In this document: positions 1 through 7,904 of the stretch, piece by piece
Layout of the letters: each line of letters opens with the position of its first letter
How positions within the stretch are numbered: position 1 is the stretch's first letter
From: Deltaproteobacteria bacterium
Lineage (GTDB): Bacteria; Myxococcota; B64-G9
Assembly (NCBI GenBank): GCA_003647095.1
Contig: QMME01000012.1
Coordinates: 1 to 23,844 of the forward strand
DNA length: 23,844 nt
Reading direction: 5' to 3'
Notes under the pieces: generated by a model
What the model was told of the DNA's origin: nothing
What the model saw: the letters and a program-made list of their open reading frames with translations, nothing else
The model's database searches: none
Translations under genes and position numbers: made by a program

Positions 1-78
1 CCCTTCAAGATCCTGCTCTTCGTGCTGGTGGACGGCTGGCAATTGCTGGTGGGTTCACTGGCGCGGTCTTTTGCCTGA
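1..78 (+). CDS. fliP: FliP, C-terminal end (gene starts before the window)
   Basis: Frame 1 is open from the first base and ends in TGA at 76-78, giving the last 25 residues of a protein. They include the stretch PFKILLFVLVDGWQLLVGSL, which is typical of the final transmembrane helix of FliP, an inner-membrane core subunit of the flagellar type III export gate. FliP assembles with FliQ and FliR, and fliQ follows after 9 bases, so the usual fliP-fliQ-fliR order supports the call. Everything upstream of this tail lies outside the window, so start, length and signal peptide cannot be judged. Confidence 0.88.
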   Translation, partial: PFKILLFVLVDGWQLLVGSLARSFA

Positions 79-87
79 GGTGGAGAC

Positions 88-357
88 ATGACCCCGGAAT
101 TCACGCTCAGCTTCACCAGGCAGGCACTGATGACCGCGGTGCAAGTGGCGGCTCCCATGCTGGTGGCCGGACTGGTGGTGGGGCTGCTGGTGTCGTTGTT
201 CCAGGCAGTGACCCAGATCCATGAGATCTCGCTCACCTTCATCCCCAAGATAGGAGCCATGGCCCTGGCCGCCTACCTGGCGGCCGGCTGGATGATGGAT
301 GTGTTGATGCAGTTCACGCGGGAGGCCTTTTCCCTGATACCGGGACTGGGAGGATAG
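88..357 (+). CDS. fliQ: Flagellar export gate protein FliQ
   Basis: An 89-residue protein of the normal FliQ length. It has two hydrophobic helices at about residues 15-40 and 50-75. Between them is the family-typical segment with QIHEISLTFIPK. FliQ is an inner-membrane subunit of the export gate, where it packs around FliP and FliR to form the pore through which rod, hook and filament subunits leave the cell. The ATG at 88 is preceded by GGTGGAG at a good distance. The gene sits 9 bases after fliP and 1 base before fliR, so all three are very likely co-translated from one message. Confidence 0.95.
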   Translation: MTPEFTLSFTRQALMTAVQVAAPMLVAGLVVGLLVSLFQAVTQIHEISLTFIPKIGAMALAAYLAAGWMMDVLMQFTREAFSLIPGLGG

Positions 358-358
358 C

Positions 359-1123
359 ATGCTGTTGCCGGCGGCCAGCCTGTTGGGGTTGTTGTTCATC
401 CTGCTGCGCCTGACGGGGTTGTTGGCTTCCTCGCAGGTACTGGGCGGACAGTTGGTGCCCTGGCGGGTGCGTATCGCCCTGGCCCTGGCCGTCAGCTTCT
501 TGCTGGCGGCGGTGGTGCCGCCGGTTCGGGTACCGGACGGCGTGGTGATGCTGCTGCTCGCCGGCGCCGCCGAGGTATTGCTGGGGCTGGCCGTGGGACT
601 CACGGCCGCCCTGTTCTTCCACGGCGTGCGCATGGCCGGACAGGTAGCGGGGATCCAGATGGGGCTGGGCTTTTCCGCCCTGGTGGATCCGGCCAGCGGC
701 GATCGTACCACCGTGCTGGCACGCCTGTTGGGGTTGGCCGCCTGGATGGTGGTGCTGGGTTGCGATGGCCACCTGGTCTTGCTGCGGGGTCTGGCGGACA
801 GCTTTTCCTGGTTGCCGCCGGGAAGCGCCTGCGGGGCCCTGGGAAGGGTGGTGGTGGGGGTCCCGGCGGCCGCCGGCGAACTGTTCGTCACCGCCGTGGT
901 AGTGGCGGCACCGGCGTTGGTCGTGGTGTTGTTGCTGAACGTCGGTATGGCCCTGCTGGCACGGGCAGCGCCTCAACTACACATCCTGGTGATCGGCTTC
1001 ATCATCACCATCGTGGTGGGAGTCTCAACCGTGGCCTTTAGCCTGGGAGGCCTGGCCGGGCAGTTCCGCGACGGTTACCTGCACATGGCCGACATGGCCC
1101 TGAGCTTGTGCCGGCCGGCCTAG
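359..1123 (+). CDS. fliR: Flagellar export gate protein FliR
   Basis: A 254-residue, very hydrophobic protein with about six predicted membrane segments, the usual size of FliR. The segment GIQMGLGFSALVDPASG (around residues 98-114) is the family signature. Near the C-terminus the typical Ala-Pro-Gln-Leu-Asn run reads APQLH, so the usual Asn is His here. FliR forms the export-gate core with FliP and FliQ in the inner membrane. The ATG at 359 lies two bases after the fliQ stop, and GGGAGGA just upstream, inside the end of fliQ, serves as ribosome site. The gene ends 10 bases before flhB. Confidence 0.94.
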   Translation: MLLPAASLLGLLFILLRLTGLLASSQVLGGQLVPWRVRIALALAVSFLLAAVVPPVRVPDGVVMLLLAGAAEVLLGLAVGLTAALFFHGVRMAGQVAGIQMGLGFSALVDPASGDRTTVLARLLGLAAWMVVLGCDGHLVLLRGLADSFSWLPPGSACGALGRVVVGVPAAAGELFVTAVVVAAPALVVVLLLNVGMALLARAAPQLHILVIGFIITIVVGVSTVAFSLGGLAGQFRDGYLHMADMALSLCRPA

Positions 1124-1133
1124 GAGGAAGTTC

Positions 1134-2186
1134 GTGGCCGACGAGGGACAGGAAAGACACCTGCCGGCAACCGCCAAGCGACGCCGGGAGTTCCGCGAGC
1201 GGGGTGAAACGCCGCGCAGCCGCGAACTGGCCGGAGTAGCCGTGCTACTGGCCGGTATCCTGACCATGGCTGCCTACGGGCCGGTTGCGGGTGACCGGTT
1301 GGCGGGACTGCTCCGCACCACCCTGCGGGGATTGAGCCGGCCCGAACCGCTGGCCTTGCTGAGTACCGGCCTGGGCCTGGGGGGAGTACTGCTGGCCCTG
1401 CCTTTCGGGTTTATGATGGTGGCGGCGGTGGCCGCCCACCTGGTACAGGGCGAGTTGTCGTTCAGTCCCCGCGCCCTGGAACCACGCTGGGACCGCATCG
1501 ATCCCTTTGCCCGCTTGCAGCAGCTGTTGCTTTCCCGCCGGACCCTGGTGGAACTGGTCAAGTCGGTCGCCAAGGTGACGCTGGTGGGAGTCCTGTGTGC
1601 CTGGTTCGTAGCCGGCGAATTGCCCGGCTTGCAGGCCTTGAGCCGTGCCCGACCGGCCGCCGTGCTGGCCCACCTGGGCCGGCTGGCGGTGCGCCTGGCC
1701 ACCGTGGGGGCAACCGGCTTGACCTTGCTGGCGCTGGCCGACGCCCTCTATTCCCGCTGGGACTTGGAGCGGCGCATGCGCATGACCCCCAAGGAAATGA
1801 AAGACGATCTCAAGGAGCAGGAAGGTGATCCGCTGTTGCGTTCGCGGCGCCGGCAACGGCACCGTGAGCTTTCCCTCAACCGCTTGTTGAGCGAGGTTCC
1901 CCGGGCGGACGTGGTGGTTGCCAATCCCACCCACGTGGCCGTGGCTCTGCGCTATGACGCCGAACGCTGGCCGGCGCCGCGGGTCACCGCCAAGGGCGCA
2001 GATGCACTGGCACTGCGCATCCGCACCATTGCCCGCCAGCACGGGGTGCCGGTGGTGGAGAACCGGCCGCTGGCTCGGGAATTGTTCCGCCTGGTCAAGG
2101 TGGGGCACACCATCAATGAAAAGATGTTCCGCGCGGTGGCGGAGATCTATGCCTTCCTGCACCGGCTGCGAGGTGGCGGCGCATGA
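1134..2186 (+). CDS. flhB: Flagellar export switch protein FlhB
   Basis: A 350-residue FlhB. The N-terminal half has about four membrane helices (near residues 35-50, 85-105, 140-160 and 180-205). The cytoplasmic half begins near residue 210. It contains the self-cleavage motif Asn264-Pro-Thr-His267 (VVVANPTHVAVALRY), where the chain breaks between Asn and Pro to switch export from rod/hook to filament substrates. The N-terminus carries the family-typical basic segment TAKRRREFRERG. The start is GTG at 1134, with AGGAGG at 1122-1127. The stop overlaps the flhA start as ATGA. All residues needed for autocleavage appear intact, so a normal specificity switch is expected. Confidence 0.96.
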   Translation: MADEGQERHLPATAKRRREFRERGETPRSRELAGVAVLLAGILTMAAYGPVAGDRLAGLLRTTLRGLSRPEPLALLSTGLGLGGVLLALPFGFMMVAAVAAHLVQGELSFSPRALEPRWDRIDPFARLQQLLLSRRTLVELVKSVAKVTLVGVLCAWFVAGELPGLQALSRARPAAVLAHLGRLAVRLATVGATGLTLLALADALYSRWDLERRMRMTPKEMKDDLKEQEGDPLLRSRRRQRHRELSLNRLLSEVPRADVVVANPTHVAVALRYDAERWPAPRVTAKGADALALRIRTIARQHGVPVVENRPLARELFRLVKVGHTINEKMFRAVAEIYAFLHRLRGGGA

Positions 2187-4315
2187 CCACTCCCGGAAAC
2201 GACCTGCTGCTGCCCGCGCGTCGCGGCGAGGCCCTGCTGGCCACGGCGCTGGTGGGGCTGTTGTTGCTGATGCTTATGCCTCTGCCGCCGCTGTTGATGG
2301 ACACCCTGCTGGCCGCCAACATCTCCTTCAGCCTGCTGTTGCTGTGCATCTCCATGTACCTGGCCCGGCCCCTGGAATTCTCGGTGTTTCCCACCATGCT
2401 GCTGTTGTCCACCCTGTTTCGGCTGGGACTCAACGTGGCCACTACCAGGTTGATTATGCTCAACGGCCACCAGGGTACCCAGGCGGCCGGGCATGTGATC
2501 GAGACCTTCGGAAGCTTCGTGGTCGGGGGCAACTTCGTGGTTGGCGGCATAGTCTTTTTCATCCTGGTGATCATCAATTTCGTAGTCATCACCAAGGGAG
2601 CCGGGCGGGTGGCGGAGGTGGCCGCCCGCTTCACTCTCGACGCCATGCCCGGCAAGCAGATGGCCATCGATGCCGAGCTGGCCTCCGGGGCCATCAACGA
2701 GGAGGAAGCCAAGCTGCGGCGTCGCGACATCGAACGCGAGGCCGACTTCTACGGGGCCATGGACGGCTCGAGCAAGTTCGTTCGCGGCGATGCCATCGCC
2801 GGCCTGATCATCACCGCCATAAACATCGTCGGCGGTTTGATCGTGGGCATGGGCCAGCATGCCCTGCCGCTGGCCGGGGCGGCCAAGACCTATACCCTGC
2901 TCACCATCGGTGACGGGCTGGTTTCTCAGATTCCCGCCCTGATGGTTTCCACTGCCGCCGGCGTGGTGGTGACCCGGGCCGCCTCGGGAGGCCCCCTGGC
3001 TGGCGAGATCGCCCAGCAAGTGGGTCACCACCGGCGGGCCTTGCGGGTGATTGCCCTGTTGCTGGGGGCCCTGGGGTTGATCCCCGGCATGCCCACCCTG
3101 GTGCTATGGCTGTTGGCCGGAGTGGCCTACTACGTCTCGCGGCGCCCCGTTCCGGAAACGACTCCCCAGCAGCAAGAGCAGCAGCAGGTCCCCGATGAGG
3201 ATGCCCCGGAGGTGATTCGTCAGATGTTGCCGGTGGATACCCTGGAGCTGGAGATCGGCTACGGGCTGGTGCGCCTGGTGCAGGGCGAGAAGCAGGATCT
3301 GCTCAAGCGCATCAAGGCCATCCGCCGTCAGCTGGCCCTGGAACTGGGAATAGTGGTTCCACCGGTGCACATTCGGGACAACCTGCGCCTGGAGGCCGAC
3401 GCTTACCGCTTCCTGCTACGGGGAGTCGAGGTGGGACGCGGTGTCCTCCACGCCGATCGCCTCATGGCCATGGCGCCCGGCGAGGTGACGGAAGCCGTGG
3501 AAGGGATACCCGGCAAGGAACCGGCCTTCGGCATGGACGCCTTGTGGATCGAGCCCGGCGATCGCCAAGCCGCCGAGGCCGCCGGTTACACCGTGGTCGA
3601 TTGTTCCACGGTGGTGGCTACCCACCTTACCGAGTTGCTGCGTGGCAACGCCGCCGATCTGCTGGGACGGCAGGAAGTACAGGAGCTGGTCGAGGTAGTG
3701 GCGCAACATTCCCCCAAGCTGGTGGAGGAGCTGATTCCCGGCGTGCTGACTGTTGGCGACGTCGGCAAGGTTCTCAAGTTGCTGCTCTCGGAGGGAGTGT
3801 CGATCCGCGATCTTGCCACCATCCTGGAGACGCTCGGTGACGAGGCCGCCGGCAGCCGTGATCCCCTGGTCCTGGTGGAGGCGGTGCGGCGGCGACTGCG
3901 CAAGGCCATCTGTCAGAAGCTGGCCGACGAGGACGGGCGCCTGCACGCCATCATGCTCGACGGCGCCACCGAGGCTTTCCTGCGCCAGGGCCTGGTAACC
4001 AGCGAGCGGGGGCGTTTCATCTCCATCGACCTGAACCTCACCCGCCTGCTCATCAACCGTCTGCAGTCGCAGGCGGTGAACTCGCCGGCACCGCCGCTGC
4101 TGGTGACTTCTCCCGACCTGCGCCGGCCCCTGTTCGAGTTGCTGTACCGGTTCCTGCCCCAGCTCACCGTGCTCTCCCACGAGGAAGTGCAGCCCCGGCT
4201 GGAAGTGCGCACGGTGGGGGTGGTGTCGTTGCGTGATGCCCTGGCAACGGCTGAGCCCGGCCCGGAAATGCCCGGTCAAACCCTGTCCGCCGGTCAGGCG
4301 GTACCGGTGGGATGA
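2183..4315 (+). CDS. flhA: Flagellar export component FlhA
   Basis: A 710-residue protein, the standard FlhA (FHIPEP family) length. About eight membrane helices fill the first 330 residues. The family signature, with LDAMPGKQMAIDAE starting at about residue 152 and followed by SSKFVRGDAIAG, lies in the loop between helices four and five. Residues from about 350 to 690 form the cytoplasmic domain that docks chaperone-substrate complexes. FlhA forms the nonameric ring below the export gate and couples proton flow to export. The ATG at 2183 overlaps the flhB stop as ATGA. A linker of Gln/Glu residues (about 325-340) separates the membrane and cytoplasmic parts. Confidence 0.97.
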   Translation: MTTPGNDLLLPARRGEALLATALVGLLLLMLMPLPPLLMDTLLAANISFSLLLLCISMYLARPLEFSVFPTMLLLSTLFRLGLNVATTRLIMLNGHQGTQAAGHVIETFGSFVVGGNFVVGGIVFFILVIINFVVITKGAGRVAEVAARFTLDAMPGKQMAIDAELASGAINEEEAKLRRRDIEREADFYGAMDGSSKFVRGDAIAGLIITAINIVGGLIVGMGQHALPLAGAAKTYTLLTIGDGLVSQIPALMVSTAAGVVVTRAASGGPLAGEIAQQVGHHRRALRVIALLLGALGLIPGMPTLVLWLLAGVAYYVSRRPVPETTPQQQEQQQVPDEDAPEVIRQMLPVDTLELEIGYGLVRLVQGEKQDLLKRIKAIRRQLALELGIVVPPVHIRDNLRLEADAYRFLLRGVEVGRGVLHADRLMAMAPGEVTEAVEGIPGKEPAFGMDALWIEPGDRQAAEAAGYTVVDCSTVVATHLTELLRGNAADLLGRQEVQELVEVVAQHSPKLVEELIPGVLTVGDVGKVLKLLLSEGVSIRDLATILETLGDEAAGSRDPLVLVEAVRRRLRKAICQKLADEDGRLHAIMLDGATEAFLRQGLVTSERGRFISIDLNLTRLLINRLQSQAVNSPAPPLLVTSPDLRRPLFELLYRFLPQLTVLSHEEVQPRLEVRTVGVVSLRDALATAEPGPEMPGQTLSAGQAVPVG

Positions 4316-4350
4316 AGCTATGAATGGCGGTTGTCGACAAGGAGTGTGCC

Positions 4351-5592
4351 ATGCCTGAAGCAGCGCTGGTCAAGACCTTTCGTGCCAGGTCGATCAACGA
4401 GGCCCTGAGTACCGTCAAGCGGGAATTGGGAGCCGAGGCGGTGATTCTCTCCACCCGCAAGCTGCGCCGCGTCTGGCCGGGCCGCGAACCGGGATTGCTG
4501 GAGGTCCGGGCGGCGGTGCCGGCACCAGGCAGAAGATCGCCCGGAGAGGGTGGCGACGGGCCAGGCGCCCGGAACTCCCGGCAGCCCACCGCCGGTACGG
4601 GTCTCGATGTGCGCAGTCTGAACAATCTGCAGACCGCTATCTCTCGCATGTACCAGCAGGTGTGCCAGAGCCGCATCGAGAAGGTGGCCGAGCAAGATGC
4701 CCTGGACAAGTTCGTACAGGGGTTCCGCCGGGAAGTGGAACGGGCCACGGCCACCCTGCGTTCACTGGTGGCCGAGGCTCACCTGCTACGCAGCACCGGC
4801 TTGCCCCCGGCCCAGGTCGAGGTCATCAGGCAACTGGTGGACGGCGGTGTCGAGCCCGGTCATGCCGAGGCCATCGTTCGTTCCTCGCCCCAGGATGGTG
4901 AAGATGTCGCCCAGGTACGCCAGGCGGTGGCACGTTTCCTGCTTCGTCACCTGCCGGTGGCCGAGTCGTTGCAAGTGGCCCGCCGACGGCGGGTGGCGGC
5001 CTTCATCGGTCCCGCGGGCGTGGGTAAAACCACCACCATCGCCAAGATTGCCGCTGCCTGTCTGATCACCGGAAAACGGGTCGGTTTAGTAACCACGGAT
5101 ACCTACCGCGTTGGTGGCACCGAGCAGATCCGCGCTTACGCCGACTGCATGCGCCTGCCTCTTGAAGTGGCCGAGAGTCCGGCACAAGTGCGTCGCGCCC
5201 TGGAGCGAATGGGTGAACGCCACCTGGTATTGATAGATACCGCCGGGGTGGGACCACGTCAGTCCCGGCGCTGGCAAGCCGTCACGGCGCTGGTTTCCCG
5301 GGCCTGGGTTGACGAGATCCACCTGGTGCTGGGTGCGCAGACGTCGTTCCGGGAACTGGAGGCCTGGCGCCACCTGTTCGGGCAACCGGGACCGGACCGC
5401 CTGGTATGTACCAAGCTCGATGACGCCGCCGGCTACGGGATGCTCTTCAACGGACCGGTCATGTTGCGGGCGCGGCTGAGCTACCTGTGTACCGGGCAGC
5501 GGGTGCCGGAGGATCTGGAGGTAGCCACGCCGGAAAGGGTAGTGCGCCTGTTGTTGTCCGGGAACCGCCGCAACGGTCAGGGAGGTAGATGA
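4351..5592 (+). CDS. flhF: Flagellar placement GTPase FlhF
   Basis: An SRP-type GTPase of 413 residues. The N-terminal basic domain begins VKTFRARSINEALSTVKREL, and ILSTRK follows near residue 35, as in FlhF proteins. The NG domain holds the P-loop GPAGVGKT (residues 220-227), DTAG (296-299) and the guanine-specificity motif TKLD (354-357). FlhF sets the site of flagellar assembly, usually a cell pole, and works with FlhG. I chose the ATG at 4351 over the one at 4324. It has AAGGAG at a correct distance, and the protein then begins close to the family N-terminus, whereas the 4324 start adds nine unconserved residues and lacks a ribosome site. The stop overlaps flhG as ATGA. Confidence 0.94.
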   Translation: MPEAALVKTFRARSINEALSTVKRELGAEAVILSTRKLRRVWPGREPGLLEVRAAVPAPGRRSPGEGGDGPGARNSRQPTAGTGLDVRSLNNLQTAISRMYQQVCQSRIEKVAEQDALDKFVQGFRREVERATATLRSLVAEAHLLRSTGLPPAQVEVIRQLVDGGVEPGHAEAIVRSSPQDGEDVAQVRQAVARFLLRHLPVAESLQVARRRRVAAFIGPAGVGKTTTIAKIAAACLITGKRVGLVTTDTYRVGGTEQIRAYADCMRLPLEVAESPAQVRRALERMGERHLVLIDTAGVGPRQSRRWQAVTALVSRAWVDEIHLVLGAQTSFRELEAWRHLFGQPGPDRLVCTKLDDAAGYGMLFNGPVMLRARLSYLCTGQRVPEDLEVATPERVVRLLLSGNRRNGQGGR

Positions 5593-6485
5593 TGAGTGCC
5601 GAGATCGTCAAGCTGTCGGGGCGGCAGACGGGGCAGATGGACGATGTTCTGCTGGCGACGGGGTTGCGGGTAATGGCCATGGTGAGCGGAAAGGGGGGGG
5701 TGGGCAAGACCAACCTGTCGGCCAACCTGGCGCTGGCCCTGGCCAATCGCGGCCGCAAGGTGTTGCTGGTGGATGCCGACCTGGGCCTGGCCAACGTCGA
5801 CATCATTCTCGGCCTGACCACCCGCTACACCCTCTACGACGCCGTGGCCGGCAAGGTGCCCCTGGCGGACATCCTGGTCGAGGGACCGGGAGGAATCTGG
5901 GTGTTACCGGCCAGCTCCGGAATCTATGAGATGACCTGTCTGGACGACGAGCAGCGCTATGCCCTGCTGGACCAGCTCGACGGGTTCGAGGATCGCTTCG
6001 ATACCGTTATCATCGACAACGCCGCCGGGATATCCCGGGACGTGCAATTCTTCGCCGGGGCCGCTCGCGAGGTCATGGTGGTGACCGATCGCGAGCCCAC
6101 CTCGATAACAGACGCCTACGCCACCATCAAGGTACTGTCGCAGCGACGCACCAACCGCCATTTCCACCTGCTGGTCAACAATGTCCACCAGGAGAGCGAT
6201 GCCCTGGATGTCTATCGCCGGCTCACCCAGGTGGCCGATCGTTTCCTGGACGTATCGATCTCCTTGTTCGGCAACGTACCGCGGGACGAGAACCTCAACC
6301 GGGCGGTGATGGCCCGGCGTCCGCTACTGGAGCTGTTTCCCGATTCGCCTGCCGCCGAACGCATCGCCGAGCTGGCGGATAAGTTTCTGCACAGTCCACC
6401 CCCCGAAGGGCTGGACGGCGGCATGAAGATGTTCTGGGAACGACTTTTTCGCCAGGGGAATAACGACAAGGAGGGTCAGGCATGA
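5589..6485 (+). CDS. flhG: Flagellar number regulator FlhG (FleN/MinD-like ATPase)
   Basis: A 298-residue MinD/ParA-family ATPase. The deviant Walker A KGGVGKT lies at residues 35-41, and the segment LLVDADLGLANVD (residues 59-71) carries the Walker A' aspartates. A C-terminal tail rich in hydrophobic and basic residues may act as the membrane-targeting helix. FlhG limits flagellar number and stimulates or restrains FlhF. The ATG at 5589 overlaps the flhF stop. A second ATG at 5592 lies at a better distance from GGAGG (5581-5585) and could be the true start, shortening the protein by one residue. The N-terminus lacks an obvious DQAxxLR motif. Codons for the Walker A region include a run of eight G. 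Confidence 0.94.
   Translation: MMSAEIVKLSGRQTGQMDDVLLATGLRVMAMVSGKGGVGKTNLSANLALALANRGRKVLLVDADLGLANVDIILGLTTRYTLYDAVAGKVPLADILVEGPGGIWVLPASSGIYEMTCLDDEQRYALLDQLDGFEDRFDTVIIDNAAGISRDVQFFAGAAREVMVVTDREPTSITDAYATIKVLSQRRTNRHFHLLVNNVHQESDALDVYRRLTQVADRFLDVSISLFGNVPRDENLNRAVMARRPLLELFPDSPAAERIAELADKFLHSPPPEGLDGGMKMFWERLFRQGNNDKEGQA
5693..5700 (+). repeat. Homopolymer of eight G within the flhG Walker A codons
   Basis: After two A, eight consecutive G occupy 5693-5700, spanning Lys35-Gly-Gly-Val of the FlhG P-loop. A gain or loss of one G would shift the frame 35 codons into the protein and abolish the ATPase. Such runs are slippage-prone in general. Whether this one varies in the population cannot be seen from one sequence, and synonymous codons could have avoided it. 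Confidence 0.6.
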
Positions 6486-7240
6486 ACGCGGCCTTGCAGG
6501 CGTACCAACGACAACGCCAGCCGGCCGGGTCCGAGCGCGAGTCGCAGGTGCGGACCTATCTGCCACTGGTGCGGCGCATTGCCTTACGCCTGGCCCGCAC
6601 CCTGCCGGCCAGCGTGGATGTAAATGACCTGGTGTCGGCCGGTTGCCTGGGGTTGCTCCTGGCCCTGGAGCGTTTCGATCCCGGGCGCGGCCTCGATTTC
6701 GAGACCTTTGCCGAGTTTCGCATCAAGGGAGCCATACTCGACGAGTTGCGGTCGCTGGATCCGCTTTCCCGGCGCGAGCGCCAGCAACTGCGACGAGTGG
6801 AAGCACTCCGGCGCCAGCTACGCCAGGAACTGGGCCGGGAGCCGAGTGATGAGGAGATGGCCCGGGAACTGGACCTGGACCTGGCCGGCTGGCAACGGTT
6901 GTCGGCCCGACTGGGACCCAGCGGCGAGCTGTCGTTGATGGTGTTGCAGCTGCGGCGTGGCGAGGGGTTTCCCGCCGCCGAGGACGATCTACCCGATCAA
7001 CAGCTGCAACGGCAGCGGTTGCGGCGGGCCCTGGTGGAAGCACTGCAACAGTTACCCGAGCGGCTGAGAACCGTCGTCTCGTTGTACTACTACGCCCGTC
7101 TCAATTACCGCGAGATTGCCAGCTTGCTGGGTGTAACCGAATCCCGGGTGTGCCAGCTGCATCGCAAGGCGGTGGTGAAGATCCGCAATCAGCTCGCTGC
7201 CCGTCGGTCGCTGCCGGGAGGGGAAGATGGATCCGCGTGA
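6482..7240 (+). CDS. fliA: Flagellar sigma factor sigma-28 (FliA)
   Basis: A 252-residue sigma-70-family protein of FliA size. Region 2 is seen in the stretch YLPLVRRIALRLARTLPASV through DLVSAGCLGLL and FETFAEFRIKGAILDELRS (about residues 26-96). Region 3 follows (REPSDEEMARELDLD). Region 4 has the helix-turn-helix YREIASLLGVTESRVCQLHRK near the end. It directs RNA polymerase to late flagellar promoters and is held inactive by FlgM, encoded at 12749-13045. A candidate target promoter precedes flagellin at 19132-19158. The ATG at 6482 has AAGGAGG upstream and overlaps the flhG stop as ATGA, linking FliA output to FlhF/FlhG translation. Confidence 0.96.
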   Translation: MNAALQAYQRQRQPAGSERESQVRTYLPLVRRIALRLARTLPASVDVNDLVSAGCLGLLLALERFDPGRGLDFETFAEFRIKGAILDELRSLDPLSRRERQQLRRVEALRRQLRQELGREPSDEEMARELDLDLAGWQRLSARLGPSGELSLMVLQLRRGEGFPAAEDDLPDQQLQRQRLRRALVEALQQLPERLRTVVSLYYYARLNYREIASLLGVTESRVCQLHRKAVVKIRNQLAARRSLPGGEDGSA

Positions 7241-7442
7241 AGTGAACCCTCCCCCGCCCCCGCAGCCGGCGCTGGTGAAGCGTACCCGGCGGGTGCCGAA
7301 GGAGACGAAGAAGACTCGCGAGCGGAGCCAGCAGCGCCGCCGGTCCGGAAAGGGTCCTCTCGCCGAGGCCGGGGAGGAGCAAGAGAGCGAGAAACGACCT
7401 CGGGCCAACGGCAAGGGCGGCCAGGTCGACGTCGTGGCCTGA
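7227..7442 (+). CDS. Small basic, proline-rich protein of unknown function
   Basis: A 71-residue reading frame that I do not recognise. It begins inside the end of fliA, 14 bases before its stop, at an ATG preceded by the strong ribosome site GGGAGGGG. The N-terminus is proline-rich (NPPPPPQPA). The middle is crowded with Lys, Arg, Gln and Glu and is probably disordered. The last residues (GGQVDVVA) turn hydrophobic and strand-like. There is no signal peptide, membrane segment or cysteine. It is followed after 15 bases by the FliJ-like gene. Reasons to believe it: no other gene occupies this 200-base gap, the ribosome site is good and it fits the coupled operon. An unexpressed frame remains possible. 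Confidence 0.6.
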   Translation: MDPREVNPPPPPQPALVKRTRRVPKETKKTRERSQQRRRSGKGPLAEAGEEQESEKRPRANGKGGQVDVVA

Positions 7443-7457
7443 GGAGGAGAGGGAAGG

Positions 7458-7904
7458 ATGGCCTTTCGCTATCGCCTGGAGAAGGTGCTCAAGCTGCGCC
7501 GCCTGGAAGAATCCCAGGCAGCCGATCGCCTGGCCGAACAGCGCCGGTTGTTGGAGTTGTGCCGGCGGGAAATCGAACTGTTGCAATCATCATGGCAGCT
7601 CTGCCGCCGTGACATGTATGGACAGGGTGAGGGCCTGACGCAGAGCGAATTCCAACTGGCCTGCCAGCGTAGCCGGGTGCTCGAACAACGCCTGGAAAGG
7701 GCCTGGCGGCGCCGGCAGCAGCTGGAACAGCAACTGCAGCAGTGCCTGGCCGAGCTCGAGCAGCGGGTATCGTTGCGACGGGGACAGCAAAGACACCGGG
7801 AAGAGCGGTTACAGGAATGGAAGAAACGACAGCGCCGCCAGCAGGACAAGCGCGACGAGCAACTGGTCAACGGACGGTGTCGAGTGGAGGTGAGCGATGA
7901 GTGA
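7458..7904 (+). CDS. fliJ: FliJ-like coiled-coil protein
   Basis: A 148-residue, highly charged, almost wholly helical protein beginning FRYRLEKVLKLRRLEESQA, the pattern expected at the N-terminus of FliJ. Gln/Arg/Glu/Leu-rich heptads run from about residue 20 to 135, predicting one long antiparallel coiled coil. FliJ is the cytoplasmic stalk protein that joins the FliI ATPase to FlhA and helps recycle export chaperones. In most clusters fliJ follows fliI. Here it lies between fliA and flgF, so it may be a relocated fliJ or a second paralogue. The start ATG at 7458 follows a purine-rich GGAGGAGAGGGAAGG tract. The stop overlaps flgF by eight bases. Confidence 0.62.
   Translation: MAFRYRLEKVLKLRRLEESQAADRLAEQRRLLELCRREIELLQSSWQLCRRDMYGQGEGLTQSEFQLACQRSRVLEQRLERAWRRRQQLEQQLQQCLAELEQRVSLRRGQQRHREERLQEWKKRQRRQQDKRDEQLVNGRCRVEVSDE

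Noticed and set aside
1918..2913. Plus-strand frame of 331 codons overlapping flhB and flhA.
   Set aside because: It is an out-of-frame shadow across two certain genes and has no motif.
4928..4943. TGGCAC-N5-CTGCT inside flhF, resembling a sigma-54 promoter.
   Set aside because: It lies deep in coding sequence, more than 600 bases before the next gene, and the -12 part starts with C instead of T. Probably chance.
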